A stretch of DNA of 64,000 bases from Gammaproteobacteria bacterium (GTDB taxonomy: Bacteria > Pseudomonadota > Gammaproteobacteria > Steroidobacterales > Steroidobacteraceae). The notes below the pieces were generated by a model, which had not been told where the DNA came from, did no database searches, and saw nothing but the letters and a program-made list of their open reading frames with translations. Each line of letters begins with the position of its first letter. Within the stretch, counting starts at the first letter, position 1. The translations under genes were made by a program, and so were the position numbers. The DNA is taken from assembly GCA_017577615.1 (NCBI GenBank), contig PKRE01000002.1, positions 248,001-312,000 on the forward strand, read 5' to 3'. Below, piece by piece: positions 28,502-38,431 of the stretch.

Positions 28502-29866
28502 TTAGGCGCGGGCGGCGCCCGTCTCGTCGTGGGTCGACGCCCTGGCGTGATTCTTGTCGAGCTCGTCCTGCGAGGACAACGAGCCGAGCTGGCGCTGAGC
28601 CGCGCCAAGTTGCGGCTCGCGAGTCAGTCGATCGAGCGGCTCAAGCGTCTCGATCTCGCGGTCCGCGCGCACGCCGAGCTCGGTGAACTTGCGAGCGCCT
28701 GGCAACACTTGTCGCTCCAGAGACCCGACGGCGCTATTGAACGAATCAACTGCGCTGCTCAGGTTGCGGCCGAGACGGCTCAGGTGGCTGGAGAACACGG
28801 CCAAGCGGCGGTAGAGGTCTTCGCCGAGCGAGCGAATGGTCGCGGCGTTCTGGGCAAGCGCAAGCTGGCGCCAGCCGTAGGCGACCGCCTTCAGGAGCGC
28901 CACGAAACTCGATGGTGTCGCGATGATGACGTTCTGCCGGATTGCGTCCTCGAGCAGACGAGGGGCTTCGGCGAGGGCCGCGGAGAGAAACTGATCGCCC
29001 GGGATGAAAAGAATGACGAAATCCGGACTTTTCTCGAACTGACTCCAGTAGCTCTTGGCGCTCAGCTGGCGCACGCGCTCGGCGAGCGCTTGTGCGTGAC
29101 GACGCAGAGCAGCCGATCGCTCCTCGTCGGTGGTCGCCTCCATGGCATCGAGATAGGCATCGAGAGGCGTTTTCACGTCGACCACGAGGTCGCGTCCGTC
29201 CGGCATGTGCACGATCATGTCCGGACGCAGCGCGCCTTCGTCGGTCCGCACCTGCGTTTGCTCGACGAAATCGCAGTGCTCGACCATCCCGGCCAGCTCG
29301 GCAAGCCGCCGCAACGTCAGCTCCCCCCACTGCCCACGCACTTCCGGACGCCGCAGCGCGTTGACGAGCGAGCGGGTTTCCTTCTGCAGAGCTTGCTGTC
29401 CGAGCGCCACCGCTTCGAGCGCGTTCTTGAGGCTTCCGAACGTTTCAGCGCGTTCTTTTTCGATGCGCAAGATTTGCTGCTCGGTTTTCTGCAGCGCCTC
29501 TTTGATGGGCGCGAGCATCGCCTCGATCGCTTTTTCGCGCTCACTCAAGGCGGCTGCGGCCGCTTGCTGATGCTGCCCCAGGTGCTCGCGCGCGAGCTTG
29601 AGAAAAAGCTCGCTGTTTGAGCGTAGCGACGCGCTGGCAATTGCATCGAAAGAGGCGCGCACTTGCTCCATGGCGCGCTCCAGCGCGGCGGCGCGTTCGC
29701 GCTCGAGTTGCTCTTCGGTCTTGACCTGCGACTTGAGCACGGCGAGCTCGAGGTGCAGTGCCTCGGTGCGTGCGCGGTGACGCCACGTCGCCCACAGCGC
29801 GCCGACAAGCACCCCTGTGAGGAGCGTCGCAACGGATAGAGAAATCGCAAAGGTCAAGGAAGACAT
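28502..29866 (-). CDS. rmuC: DNA recombination protein RmuC homologue
   Basis: RmuC-family proteins limit DNA rearrangement; the exact activity is unresolved. The 454-residue protein starts with a membrane helix (about 4-27), continues as a coiled coil (about 35-180) and then has the conserved RmuC nuclease-like domain with VRGQWGELTLRRLAELAGM, PDMIVHMPDGRDLVVDVKTPL and ATPSSFVALLKAVAYGW. ATG 29866 gives the membrane helix at the very N-terminus. It is in a minus-strand unit between ubiG and the squalene-synthase-like gene. Confidence 0.93.
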   Translation of the reverse strand: MSSLTFAISLSVATLLTGVLVGALWATWRHRARTEALHLELAVLKSQVKTEEQLERERAAALERAMEQVRASFDAIASASLRSNSELFLKLAREHLGQHQQAAAAALSEREKAIEAMLAPIKEALQKTEQQILRIEKERAETFGSLKNALEAVALGQQALQKETRSLVNALRRPEVRGQWGELTLRRLAELAGMVEHCDFVEQTQVRTDEGALRPDMIVHMPDGRDLVVDVKTPLDAYLDAMEATTDEERSAALRRHAQALAERVRQLSAKSYWSQFEKSPDFVILFIPGDQFLSAALAEAPRLLEDAIRQNVIIATPSSFVALLKAVAYGWRQLALAQNAATIRSLGEDLYRRLAVFSSHLSRLGRNLSSAVDSFNSAVGSLERQVLPGARKFTELGVRADREIETLEPLDRLTREPQLGAAQRQLGSLSSQDELDKNHARASTHDETGAARA

Positions 29867-29947
29867 CCCGAGGCTGCAGTCGTTGGGTCGCAAAGTGAGG
29901 CTTGGGCGGCGCAAAACGCCGACGCCGCCGGCCGTTGGCGTCGTCGG

Positions 29948-30652
29948 CTACAGCTTACGGAACCAAGCAAGATAATTCACGTCGACGTCGGAGCTCAGAC
30001 GGGCGGTGTTTGCGAACGGATCGTATGCGAGGCCGCTGATGTCCTGCAGCTCGAGATCCACGGCGCGTGCCCAGGAAGCTAGCTCGGAAGGCTTGATGAA
30101 CCGCTCGTACGTGTGTGTTCCTCGCGGGAGGAGGTTGAGAACGTACTCGGCGCCCAGAATCGAGAGCAAGTACGACTTCAAGTTGCGATTGAGCGTCGAT
30201 ACGAAGACATCGCCTCCCGGCTTCACGAGCGTGCTCAAGGCTTGCAGCACGCTGCCCGGATCCGGCACGTGCTCGAGCATCTCCATGCAGGCCACTACGT
30301 CGTAGCTCGCCGGGCGCTCGCGAGCATGCTGCTCGGCCGATTGCCGCAAATATTCGATGGAAAGGCCACCCGACAGCGCGTGCAGCTCGGCCACTTCGAC
30401 GGTGAGCGGCGCCAGATCGATACCAGTGACACGCGCACCGAGCTTTGCAAGAGCCTCACTCAGCAGCCCTCCGCCGCAGCCGACGTCGAGAACGTGCTTA
30501 CCCTCGAGCTCGGTGCGGCTCCTCATGTACTCGACCCGAACCGGATTGAGGGCGTGTAGTGGCTTGAACTCGCCGTGACTGTCCCACCAACGCTGGGCAG
30601 CAGCGTCGAAACGAGCCAGCTCGGCAGGATCGTGATTGGAAATGTCCATCAT
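29948..30652 (-). CDS. ubiG: ubiquinone biosynthesis O-methyltransferase UbiG
   Basis: UbiG performs both O-methylation steps of ubiquinone synthesis. The 234 residues include RFDAAAQRWWDSHGEFKPLHALNPVR, the SAM motif VLDVGCGGGLLSE and MEMLEHVPDP, all diagnostic. The ATG at 30652 overlaps the stop of the upstream mtaD-like gene by 4 bp (ATGA), which fixes the start and indicates coupling. Orientation and neighbour match the mtaD-ubiG order of Pseudomonas. Confidence 0.95.
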   Translation of the reverse strand: MMDISNHDPAELARFDAAAQRWWDSHGEFKPLHALNPVRVEYMRSRTELEGKHVLDVGCGGGLLSEALAKLGARVTGIDLAPLTVEVAELHALSGGLSIEYLRQSAEQHARERPASYDVVACMEMLEHVPDPGSVLQALSTLVKPGGDVFVSTLNRNLKSYLLSILGAEYVLNLLPRGTHTYERFIKPSELASWARAVDLELQDISGLAYDPFANTARLSSDVDVNYLAWFRKL

Positions 30653-31962
30653 GCGGATCTCACTCCGGCGATGCGGTCGCGCCAACGTTCAGCGCGCGCA
30701 ATGATGTCGGCGGGATCGAGTCGGGTGAGCCGCGACTCGCTCACGAGCGCGCGTCCGGCCACCCACACATCGGTGACTTGATCGCGTGAGGCTGCAAACA
30801 CGATCTGCGCAGCCACATCGTAGACAGGCTGGGTATGCGGACGGGCGAGATCGAGACAGCACACATCGGCCCATTTGCCAGGCGTCAGCGAGCCGATACT
30901 GTCGCCGAGTCCGAGCGCACGCGCACCGTTGAGCGTCGCAAAGCGTAGCCAGTGATGGGCGTCGAGCCCCATGTGGGCGCTGTGTAGCGCGCGTGCCAGC
31001 AGCGCACCCGTCCTAATCTCATCCAGCATGTCGAGATCATTGTTGCTGGCGGCGCCATCGGTTCCGACAGCGATATTGAGGTCGTGTCCGCTGAATCGCG
31101 CCACCGGCGCGATGCCGTTGCCCAGCTTCAAGTTGGACTGCGGGCAGTGCACGATGCTCACCCCGGCTCGGGCACAGGCATCGATGTCTGTCTCGTCGAC
31201 ATGGATCATGTGCGCGGCGCACAGAAGCGGGGATAACAGGCCCAGCCGCTCGAGCCGCGCGATCGTCCTTTCCTCGCCGTGGAGGGCCTCCGCGGGCGTC
31301 TCGTTGACGTGCATCGTCACCGGCAATTCGAGCTCGTCGGCGAGGCGCCGCACTCGCTCGAGCGTTTCGTCCGCGAGCGCCCAGGGCGCATACGGGGCCA
31401 AGCTCGTGGTGACGAGCGGGTCGCCGCGGTAGTCGTCGTGAAGGCGCAAGCCCTTCTCGAGACATTCACCCGCGGATCCGGCCCATACAGTCGGTTGATC
31501 GAGCACCGGCAGCCCTACACAAGCGCGAATCTGCGCTTCGGCAGCAGTTTGCGCCACGATCTCTGGAAACAGGTGCATGTCCGCGAAGCACGTCGTGCCG
31601 CTCGTGAGCATGTCAGCGATGGCAAGCTGAGTGCCGTCGCGGACGTACTCAGCGTCGACCCACCGCTTCTCGAGCGGCCAGACTTGCACCCTGAGCCACC
31701 GCTCCGTCGACGCGCTCTCGGCCGCACCCCGCAGCAAGGTCATGGCCGCGTGGGTGTGGGCATTGACGAAACCCGGCAGCAGCACGTGGTGAGGGCGATC
31801 GATGAGGTGCTCGGCATCAAATGTGCGGGTAAGGTCTTCGGCAGGACCCACGGCGACGATCCGCCCGGCTCGGATCGCGATCGCATGATGCTCCAGCACG
31901 CGACCGAACGGCTCGATGGGAATGAGCCAACGGGCTCGAATGAGCGTGTCGATCTTGTCCAT
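30649..31962 (-). CDS. mtaD: TRZ/ATZ-family amidohydrolase, MTA/SAH deaminase type
   Basis: This 437-residue metal-dependent amidohydrolase has the HxH motif in NAHTHAA, further metal ligands in MHVNET and AAHMIHVDETD, and the catalytic Asp in VGTDGAASNN. The closest known group is 5'-methylthioadenosine/S-adenosylhomocysteine deaminase. Removal of SAH would relieve inhibition of the methyltransferase UbiG encoded next. The symbol follows the Pseudomonas neighbour; substrate is inferred. It is divergent from gyrA. Confidence 0.85.
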   Translation of the reverse strand: MDKIDTLIRARWLIPIEPFGRVLEHHAIAIRAGRIVAVGPAEDLTRTFDAEHLIDRPHHVLLPGFVNAHTHAAMTLLRGAAESASTERWLRVQVWPLEKRWVDAEYVRDGTQLAIADMLTSGTTCFADMHLFPEIVAQTAAEAQIRACVGLPVLDQPTVWAGSAGECLEKGLRLHDDYRGDPLVTTSLAPYAPWALADETLERVRRLADELELPVTMHVNETPAEALHGEERTIARLERLGLLSPLLCAAHMIHVDETDIDACARAGVSIVHCPQSNLKLGNGIAPVARFSGHDLNIAVGTDGAASNNDLDMLDEIRTGALLARALHSAHMGLDAHHWLRFATLNGARALGLGDSIGSLTPGKWADVCCLDLARPHTQPVYDVAAQIVFAASRDQVTDVWVAGRALVSESRLTRLDPADIIARAERWRDRIAGVRSA

Positions 31963-32035
31963 GCACGCGGATCGCTCTCGAAAGGGCGAAGTATAACGCG
32001 GAGCTGCCGGGCGATTCGGTTGAACACCTCGAATG

Positions 32036-32044
32036 TGCTAAACT
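32036..32044 (+). promoter_or_regulatory. extended -10 element upstream of gyrA
   Basis: TGC-TAAACT (32036-32044) fits an extended -10 promoter about 140 bp before the gyrA start. A TTGAAC hexamer at 32020-32025 is too close (13 bp) to act as its -35, so this is tentative. Confidence 0.4.
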
Positions 32045-32183
32045 TTAGCCCTTCGTTGCCCCGGGATCGACTCGCAAATCCCTCGCAGCAAAGTCCTAGG
32101 CTGCCGAGCCGTCTCAACGCGGTTTTTCGTGCAGCTCGCATAGTCGCAACAGGTCGAATCAACAAGCGAACAGAACGCTCTGC

Positions 32184-34754
32184 ATGGCTGAAATCGCGCG
32201 CGAAATACTGCACGTCAATCTCGAAGACGAGATGAAGCGGTCGTACCTCGACTATGCGATGAGCGTCATCGTCGGGCGTGCGCTACCGGATGTGCGCGAC
32301 GGTCTCAAGCCGGTTCATCGGCGCATTCTGTTCGCGATGCACGAGAACAACAACGTCGCGAGCCGCCCCTACGTGAAGTGCGCTCGCGTCGTCGGCGACG
32401 TGCTAGGCAAGTACCACCCGCACGGCGATACGGCGACCTACGATGCGCTCGTACGCATGGCGCAGCCGTTCTCGATGCGCTACATGCTCGTCGACGGACA
32501 GGGTAATTTCGGGTCGATCGACGGCGATCCGCCTGCTGCGTACCGCTACACCGAGTGCCGGATGACCGAGCTTGCATCCGAGCTGCTCGCCGACATCGAC
32601 AAGGACACGGTTGACTTCGTCGACAACTACGATGGCAAGGAACGCGAGCCCGTCGTCCTGCCCACGCGCATCCCCAACCTGCTCGTCAACGGCGCGTCGG
32701 GCATTGCGGTCGGCATGGCGACCAATATTCCACCTCACAATTTGGGTGAGGTCGTCAACGCCTGCATCGCGCTCATCGACGACCCGGACATCTCGATCGG
32801 CGGGCTGATGCAGCACATTCCCGGGCCCGACTTCCCCACGGCAGGCATCATCAACGGCTCCCAAGAGATCGCCACTGCCTACGCCACCGGGCGCGGTCGT
32901 CTATACCTGCGCGCACGCACGACCATCGAAGAGGACGAAAAGGGTCGTCAGGCGATCGTCATCACGGAGCTGCCGTACCAGGTCAACAAGGCGCGTCTGC
33001 TCGAGCGGATCGCCGAGCTGGTGCGCGAGAAGGTCATCGACGGCATTGCTCCGGATGGCTTGCGCGATGAGTCCGACAAAGAAGGCATGCGCGTCGTCAT
33101 CGAGCTCAAGCGCGGTGAAGTCGCGGACATCGTGCTGAACAATCTGTTCAAGCACACGCCGATGGAGACAGTTTTCGGCATCAACATGGTCGCGCTGCAG
33201 GACGGCCAGCCGAAGCTGCTCAATCTCAAGGAAATGCTGGAGGCGTTTCTACGCCATCGGCGCGAGGTCGTCACACGCCGTACCGTTTTCGAGCTGCGCA
33301 AGGCGCGCGAGCGCGCCCACATTCTGGAAGGTCAGGCGGTGGCCCTGGCCAACATCGACGAGGTGATCGCCGTGATCAAAGCCTCGCCGACGCCGGCAGA
33401 GGCGAAGATCGCATTGATGAGCCGTTCTTGGCCCCCAGGTGCCGTGCCGGCGATGCTGGAGCGCGCCGGGCAGGTGGCGACTCGGCCGGACGGGCTCTCG
33501 GAGGCGTTCGGATTGAAGGCAGACGGGTACCGCCTGTCGGACGTTCAAGCTCAGGCGATTCTCGATCTGCGCTTGCACCGCTTGACCAGCCTGGAGCAGG
33601 ACAAGATCTGGCAGGAGTTCCAGGACCTGCTTGCGCAAATCCAGGATCTCGGCGACATCTTGGCGCGTCCGGAGCGGTTGTTGAGCGTCATTCGGGCAGA
33701 GCTCGAGGAAATCCGCGACAAGTATGCCGATCCACGTCGCACGGAGATCGTGCAGGATCATTCGGATCTGACCATCGAGGACCTGATCGAGCAACAGGAC
33801 GTCGTCGTCACCTTGTCGCACGGTGGATATGCGAAGGCGCAGCCTGTCTCCGCTTACCAAGCTCAACGGCGCGGCGGGCGTGGCAAGGCCGCGACGGCCG
33901 TCAAGGACGAGGATTTCATCGACAAGCTGTTCGTCGCGAACACACACGACACGCTGCTGTGTTTTTCCAGCACGGGCAAGCTGTACTGGCTCAAGGTCTA
34001 TCAGCTGCCGCAGGCGAGCCGCGGCTCGCGCGGCAGACCGATCGTCAATCTGCTGCCGCTCCAGGAGGGCGAGCGCATCAACGCGGTGCTGCCCATTCAT
34101 GAATTCGAGGAAAACAAGTTCGTGTTCATGGCTACGGCTCGCGGAACGGTGAAGAAGACGTCTCTTGAAGCCTTTTCGCGACCGCGGCAGGCCGGCATCA
34201 TTGCGATCGAGCTCGAGCCTGGAGACAGGCTCGTTGCCGCGGACATCACCGACGGCACCAAGCAAATCATCTTGTGCTCGAGTGGCGGCAAGGCAATCCG
34301 CTTCGATGAGAGCGACGTGCGACCGATGGGACGCACCGCGACCGGCGTTCGCGGCATCCGCTTGCGGGAAGGAGAGGAAGTCATTTCTCTGATCATCCTG
34401 GATGAGCCGGGCATGATCTTGACCGCCTCCGAGAACGGCTACGGCAAGCTCACACCGCTCGAAGAATTCCCGGTGCACGGTCGCGGCGGCCAGGGCGTCA
34501 TCGCATTGCAGACCACCGAGCGCAACGGTCGCATGGTGGGCGCGTTGCTGGTCAAACCAGACGATGAGGTCATGCTGATCAGCTCCAGCGGCACGCTGGT
34601 CCGTACGTACGTCAGCGAGATCTCGGTGCAGGGACGTAACACGCAAGGCGTGCGTCTCATCCGACTCGATGAAGGCGATCGGCTCGTCGGGTTGGAGTGC
34701 ATCGTGGGTGAAAACAACGAGAACGGGAACGGTGCGGGAACCGACTCAGCCTGA
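32184..34754 (+). CDS. gyrA: DNA gyrase subunit A
   Basis: GyrA carries the DNA breakage-reunion centre of gyrase. The 856-residue protein begins with the conserved [28 protein letters not shown]. The active-site Tyr is in AAYRYTE near residue 122, and the C-terminal DNA-wrapping domain has the GyrA box QRRGGRGK (561-568). In the quinolone-resistance region it reads [10 protein letters not shown], so Thr83 and Asp87 in E. coli numbering; Thr83 is the normal residue in Pseudomonas and Asp87 is unchanged. No strong ribosome-binding site precedes the ATG. Confidence 0.97.
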   Translation: MAEIAREILHVNLEDEMKRSYLDYAMSVIVGRALPDVRDGLKPVHRRILFAMHENNNVASRPYVKCARVVGDVLGKYHPHGDTATYDALVRMAQPFSMRYMLVDGQGNFGSIDGDPPAAYRYTECRMTELASELLADIDKDTVDFVDNYDGKEREPVVLPTRIPNLLVNGASGIAVGMATNIPPHNLGEVVNACIALIDDPDISIGGLMQHIPGPDFPTAGIINGSQEIATAYATGRGRLYLRARTTIEEDEKGRQAIVITELPYQVNKARLLERIAELVREKVIDGIAPDGLRDESDKEGMRVVIELKRGEVADIVLNNLFKHTPMETVFGINMVALQDGQPKLLNLKEMLEAFLRHRREVVTRRTVFELRKARERAHILEGQAVALANIDEVIAVIKASPTPAEAKIALMSRSWPPGAVPAMLERAGQVATRPDGLSEAFGLKADGYRLSDVQAQAILDLRLHRLTSLEQDKIWQEFQDLLAQIQDLGDILARPERLLSVIRAELEEIRDKYADPRRTEIVQDHSDLTIEDLIEQQDVVVTLSHGGYAKAQPVSAYQAQRRGGRGKAATAVKDEDFIDKLFVANTHDTLLCFSSTGKLYWLKVYQLPQASRGSRGRPIVNLLPLQEGERINAVLPIHEFEENKFVFMATARGTVKKTSLEAFSRPRQAGIIAIELEPGDRLVAADITDGTKQIILCSSGGKAIRFDESDVRPMGRTATGVRGIRLREGEEVISLIILDEPGMILTASENGYGKLTPLEEFPVHGRGGQGVIALQTTERNGRMVGALLVKPDDEVMLISSSGTLVRTYVSEISVQGRNTQGVRLIRLDEGDRLVGLECIVGENNENGNGAGTDSA

Positions 34755-34801
34755 CCGGCCATCTTTGATAATTCAGTCGTCAACGTCGTCAATCATCAAT
34801 C

Positions 34802-35878
34802 ATGCGTGTCTTCAATTTCAGCCCCGGTCCTGCAGCTCTTCCTGTCGAAGTGCTCGAGCAAGCTCGCGACGAGATGCTCGATTGGCGCGGCAGCGGGATG
34901 TCGGTCATGGAGATGAGCCACAGAGGCAAGGCATTCCGCTCGATTGCAGAGGAAGCAGAGGCGGACCTGCGCGAGCTGCTCGGGGTGCCGAGCAATTACA
35001 AGGTGCTGTTCTTGCAGGGCGGGGCGACGGCTCAATTTGCGGCGATACCCCTGAATCTCACTGCGCCGGGAGACGTTATTGACTTCGTGGTCACGGGGTC
35101 CTGGTCGAAGAAGGCCCTGAGCGAAGCGAAGCGCTATGCGAGCGTCAATGTGGCCGCGGATGCCGGCGAGCCGTATGTGTCGATTCCGCCCGTCGAGACG
35201 TGGCAGCTGTCACCGAACGCCGCATACGTGCACTACACGCCCAATGAGACGATAGGCGGCGTCGAGTTTCACTTCATTCCTGATGTGAAGGGCGCAGCGC
35301 TCGTGGCGGACATGTCTTCCACCATCCTGTCCCGCCCGATCGATGTCTCGAAGTATGCGCTCATCTATGCGGGCGCACAGAAGAACATCGGGCCCGCGGG
35401 GCTGACGCTCGTCATCGTGCGCGAAGACCTTCTGGGCCGTGCGCGGCCGGAGACGCCATCCGTCTTCAACTACGCTGCGATGGCCAAAGAGGGCTCGATG
35501 CTGAATACGCCACCGACCTTTGCGGTATACATCGCCGGGCTCGTCTTCAAGTGGCTCAAGCGTAAGGGCGGCCTGGAGGCCATGGCAGAAATCAACCGTG
35601 CCAAGGCCGATAAGCTCTATGCGACGATCGACGCATCGTCGTTCTATCGCAATCCCGTAGCGAAAGAGGCACGCTCGTGGATGAACGTGCCGTTTACGCT
35701 TGCCCGCCCCGAGCTCGATAAAGTCTTCATCGAAGAAGCGAAGAAGGCAGGTCTGGTGACGCTCGAGGGGCATCGCTCCGTCGGCGGTATGCGCGCCAGC
35801 ATCTACAACGCGATGCCGATGGAGGGCGTCGATGCATTGGTGAGCTTCATGAAGGAGTTCGAGCGCACCAAGGGATAA
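34802..35878 (+). CDS. serC: phosphoserine aminotransferase
   Basis: SerC makes phosphoserine from 3-phosphohydroxypyruvate and also acts in pyridoxal-phosphate synthesis. The 358 residues start with [21 protein letters not shown], have the [14 protein letters not shown] segment and the PLP-binding Lys in [12 protein letters not shown], and end with [14 protein letters not shown]. It is 47 bp after gyrA, the Pseudomonas order (gyrA-serC-pheA-hisC-aroA-cmk-rpsA). Confidence 0.96.
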   Translation: MRVFNFSPGPAALPVEVLEQARDEMLDWRGSGMSVMEMSHRGKAFRSIAEEAEADLRELLGVPSNYKVLFLQGGATAQFAAIPLNLTAPGDVIDFVVTGSWSKKALSEAKRYASVNVAADAGEPYVSIPPVETWQLSPNAAYVHYTPNETIGGVEFHFIPDVKGAALVADMSSTILSRPIDVSKYALIYAGAQKNIGPAGLTLVIVREDLLGRARPETPSVFNYAAMAKEGSMLNTPPTFAVYIAGLVFKWLKRKGGLEAMAEINRAKADKLYATIDASSFYRNPVAKEARSWMNVPFTLARPELDKVFIEEAKKAGLVTLEGHRSVGGMRASIYNAMPMEGVDALVSFMKEFERTKG

Positions 35879-35977
35879 TGCTCGAGAGGATAGAGGGTGG
35901 AAGGAGCCGCACCTCGCGGTCGCTATCTCTCCATCTGTCCTTTCATCGTGCCTTGACCACTACGTGATCTCGTGGCG

Positions 35978-37147
35978 ATGACTTTCAAGATCCTGACTTT
36001 GAACAACATCTCCGTCCGCGGTCTCGAGCGCTTGCCGCGCGACCGGTACGAAATCGCCTCAGAGATCGGGCATCCGGATGCCATCATCGTGCGCTCGGCG
36101 GATATGCATTCCATGGAGATCCCTGCCAGCGTCAAGGCGGTCGGGCGCGCGGGAGCCGGCACGAACAACATCCCCGTGGCACGTCTTTCCAAGCGGGGCA
36201 TTCCGGTGTTCAACGCGCCCGGCGCAAACGCGAATGCAGTCAAGGAGCTCGTGATCGCCGGCCTGTTTCTCGCGGCTCGTAACATCTGCCAAGCCTGGGA
36301 ATACGTCCGTAACCTGAAGGGCAGCGATCGCGAGATCGAGGAGGCCGTCGAAAAGGGCAAGAAGCAATTCGTTGGCTACGAGCTACCGGGACGCACGCTC
36401 GGTGTGGTGGGTCTGGGCGCGATCGGCGTCGAGGTCGCCAACGCAGCGCACGCGCTCGGCATGCGTGTGCTGGGCTTCGACCCGCAGATCACGGTGCAGC
36501 GTGCATGGCAGCTCTCCTCGGGGGTCGAGCAGGCGCTGTCACTCGACGATCTGTTTGCGCGCAGCGATATCGTGACCGTGCACGTTCCACTGCTCGATGC
36601 AACGCGTCATCTCGTCGACGCAGCGCGTCTCAAGCTGCTCAAGCCGAGCGGGGTCGTGCTCAACTTCGCGCGTGCCGGTATTGTCGATGATACCGCTGTG
36701 CTCGAAGCTCTCGATGCTGGTCGGCTCAGTGCATACGTCTGCGACTTTCCGACGAACCAGCTCAAAGACCATCCGAAGGTTGTCGCCTTGCCGCACCTCG
36801 GCGCCTCGACACGCGAGGCCGAAGAGAACTGCGCGATCATCGTAGCCGAGACGCTGCGCGACTTTCTGGAGCATGGCAACATCCGCAACTCGGTGAACTT
36901 CCCCGAGGCGATCATGCCGCGTAAGCCAGGCGCTGCGCGGTTGTCGATTGCGAACGAGAACGTGCCGAACATGGTGGGTCAAATCACGACCGCGCTCGCC
37001 GATGCGCAGCTGAACATCGCCGATCTGTTGAACAAATCGCGTGGCGAGCTTGCATATACGCTCATCGATGTCGATGGACAGGTGCCTGCGCAGCTGGTCG
37101 ACCAAATCAGATCCATCCAGGGCGTGCTCTCGGTACGCGTCGTTTAG
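35978..37147 (+). CDS. serA: D-3-phosphoglycerate dehydrogenase-like protein with ACT domain
   Basis: This 389-residue protein would supply the substrate of SerC. It has a D-2-hydroxyacid dehydrogenase core with the NAD motif VVGLGAIGVEVANAA, the Arg segment NFARAGIVDD and the catalytic His in LPHLGASTREAEENC, then a C-terminal ACT domain (about 315-389, NMVGQITTALADAQLNIADL). The catalytic-Glu position, in E. coli FPTEP, reads FPTNQ here. Its placement between serC and pheA supports a serine-pathway role. ATG 35978 is preferred, but an in-frame GTG lies 6 bp upstream and neither has a clear ribosome-binding site. Confidence 0.85.
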   Translation: MTFKILTLNNISVRGLERLPRDRYEIASEIGHPDAIIVRSADMHSMEIPASVKAVGRAGAGTNNIPVARLSKRGIPVFNAPGANANAVKELVIAGLFLAARNICQAWEYVRNLKGSDREIEEAVEKGKKQFVGYELPGRTLGVVGLGAIGVEVANAAHALGMRVLGFDPQITVQRAWQLSSGVEQALSLDDLFARSDIVTVHVPLLDATRHLVDAARLKLLKPSGVVLNFARAGIVDDTAVLEALDAGRLSAYVCDFPTNQLKDHPKVVALPHLGASTREAEENCAIIVAETLRDFLEHGNIRNSVNFPEAIMPRKPGAARLSIANENVPNMVGQITTALADAQLNIADLLNKSRGELAYTLIDVDGQVPAQLVDQIRSIQGVLSVRVV

Positions 37148-37164
37148 TCTTCCTAGCCTCCATC

Positions 37165-38334
37165 ATGAAGGGCCGCTCAAGCACAACAACGCGTAAGAAG
37201 GCTGCCGACAAGTCGTCAAAGCGTCAGTCGGAGTCGGGCACGAGTGAACTCGAGCTCGCTGCGATTCGCGAAAGTATCGATCGAATCGATGAGCGCATTC
37301 ACGAGCTCTTGAATGAGCGCGCTCGACTTGCACAGCTGGTCGGCGCTTCGAAACGCAGTGCACGTGACATGAGCCCGGTCGACTTCTACAGGCCCGAGCG
37401 AGAGGCGCAGGTGCTGCGCAAGGTGATCGAGCGTAACAAGGGGCCACTACGCAACGAAGAAGTCGTGCGGCTCTTCCGTGAGATCATGTCGGCCTGCCTG
37501 GCGCAGCAGGAGCCCTTGAAAGTCGCTTTTCTCGGGCCGGAGGGGACGTTCTCCCAGCAAGCCGTGTTCAAGCATTTCGGCCACTCTGTGCGTGCCTTGC
37601 CGCTGCCATCGATCGGCGATGTATTCGAGGAAGTGCAAGCCGGTAACGCGGATTTCGGCGTCGTACCCGTCGAGAATTCGACTGAGGGTACCGTCAATAA
37701 CACGCTCGATATGTTCATTTCCTCACCGCTCAAGATCTGCGGCGAGATCGAGTTGCGAATCCAGCAGCATCTGATGGGGCGCATGCACGGGCTCGAGAAA
37801 ATCGTGCGCGTGTGCTCGCATCAGCAATCGTTGGCTCAATGTCGTCATTGGCTCGACGAGCATTTGCCGCACGTCGAGCGCATCGCGGTCAGCAGCAATG
37901 CCGAGGCTGCGCGGCGCGCTCGCGACGAGAAGGGTACCGCAGCCATCGCCGGTCAGGCGGCCGCCGAGGTGTACGGGCTCAACATCATCGTATCCGAGAT
38001 CGAGGACACGCCCGACAACACGACGCGCTTCCTCGTGATCGGTCGCAAGCTTTTCGCGCCAAGCGGCAAAGACAAGACGACGCTCTTGATCTCAGCTGGG
38101 GACACCCAAGCGCCTGGTGCGCTCTATCGATTGCTCGAGCCGCTGGCCCGCAACAACATCAGCATGACGCGCATCGAATCCCGTCCTTCGCGGCGTCGCA
38201 AGTGGGATTATCTGTTCTTCATCGACGTAGTGGGTCACGCCGAGGAGCTGCCGCTCAAGCACGCGCTTGAGGAGCTGAAGAAACGCTCGTCGTTGTTCCG
38301 CATTCTGGGTTCCTATCCATGTGCGGTGCTCTGA
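37165..38334 (+). CDS. pheA: bifunctional chorismate mutase/prephenate dehydratase
   Basis: PheA converts chorismate to prephenate and then phenylpyruvate for phenylalanine. The 389 residues show an AroQ-type chorismate mutase domain (about 30-115, IRESIDRIDERIHELLNERARLA), the dehydratase domain with FLGPEGTFSQQA and GVVPVENSTEGTVNNTLD, and a C-terminal ACT domain with the phenylalanine-binding ESRPSRRRKWDYLFFID. The first ~28 residues are a Lys/Ser/Thr-rich extension. It is 17 bp after serA. Confidence 0.95.
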   Translation: MKGRSSTTTRKKAADKSSKRQSESGTSELELAAIRESIDRIDERIHELLNERARLAQLVGASKRSARDMSPVDFYRPEREAQVLRKVIERNKGPLRNEEVVRLFREIMSACLAQQEPLKVAFLGPEGTFSQQAVFKHFGHSVRALPLPSIGDVFEEVQAGNADFGVVPVENSTEGTVNNTLDMFISSPLKICGEIELRIQQHLMGRMHGLEKIVRVCSHQQSLAQCRHWLDEHLPHVERIAVSSNAEAARRARDEKGTAAIAGQAAAEVYGLNIIVSEIEDTPDNTTRFLVIGRKLFAPSGKDKTTLLISAGDTQAPGALYRLLEPLARNNISMTRIESRPSRRRKWDYLFFIDVVGHAEELPLKHALEELKKRSSLFRILGSYPCAVL

Positions 38335-38431
38335 CGTACGCAGTGCCCGGGGCCGGCGCATCGGCATCGGCGGTGCTGCGCACGCGAGGTGGTGGCGCCC
38401 TCGTGCGTTTTCTGCGAGCTTCGTTTGAGCC

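Noticed and set aside
28244-29620. Long plus-strand open frame opposite rmuC
   Set aside because: It is the antisense shadow of rmuC and the squalene-synthase-like gene, which have clear homology on the other strand.
32184-34754. Quinolone-resistance mutation in GyrA (Thr at position 83)
   Set aside because: Thr83 is the normal residue in Pseudomonas and others, and Asp87 is unchanged.
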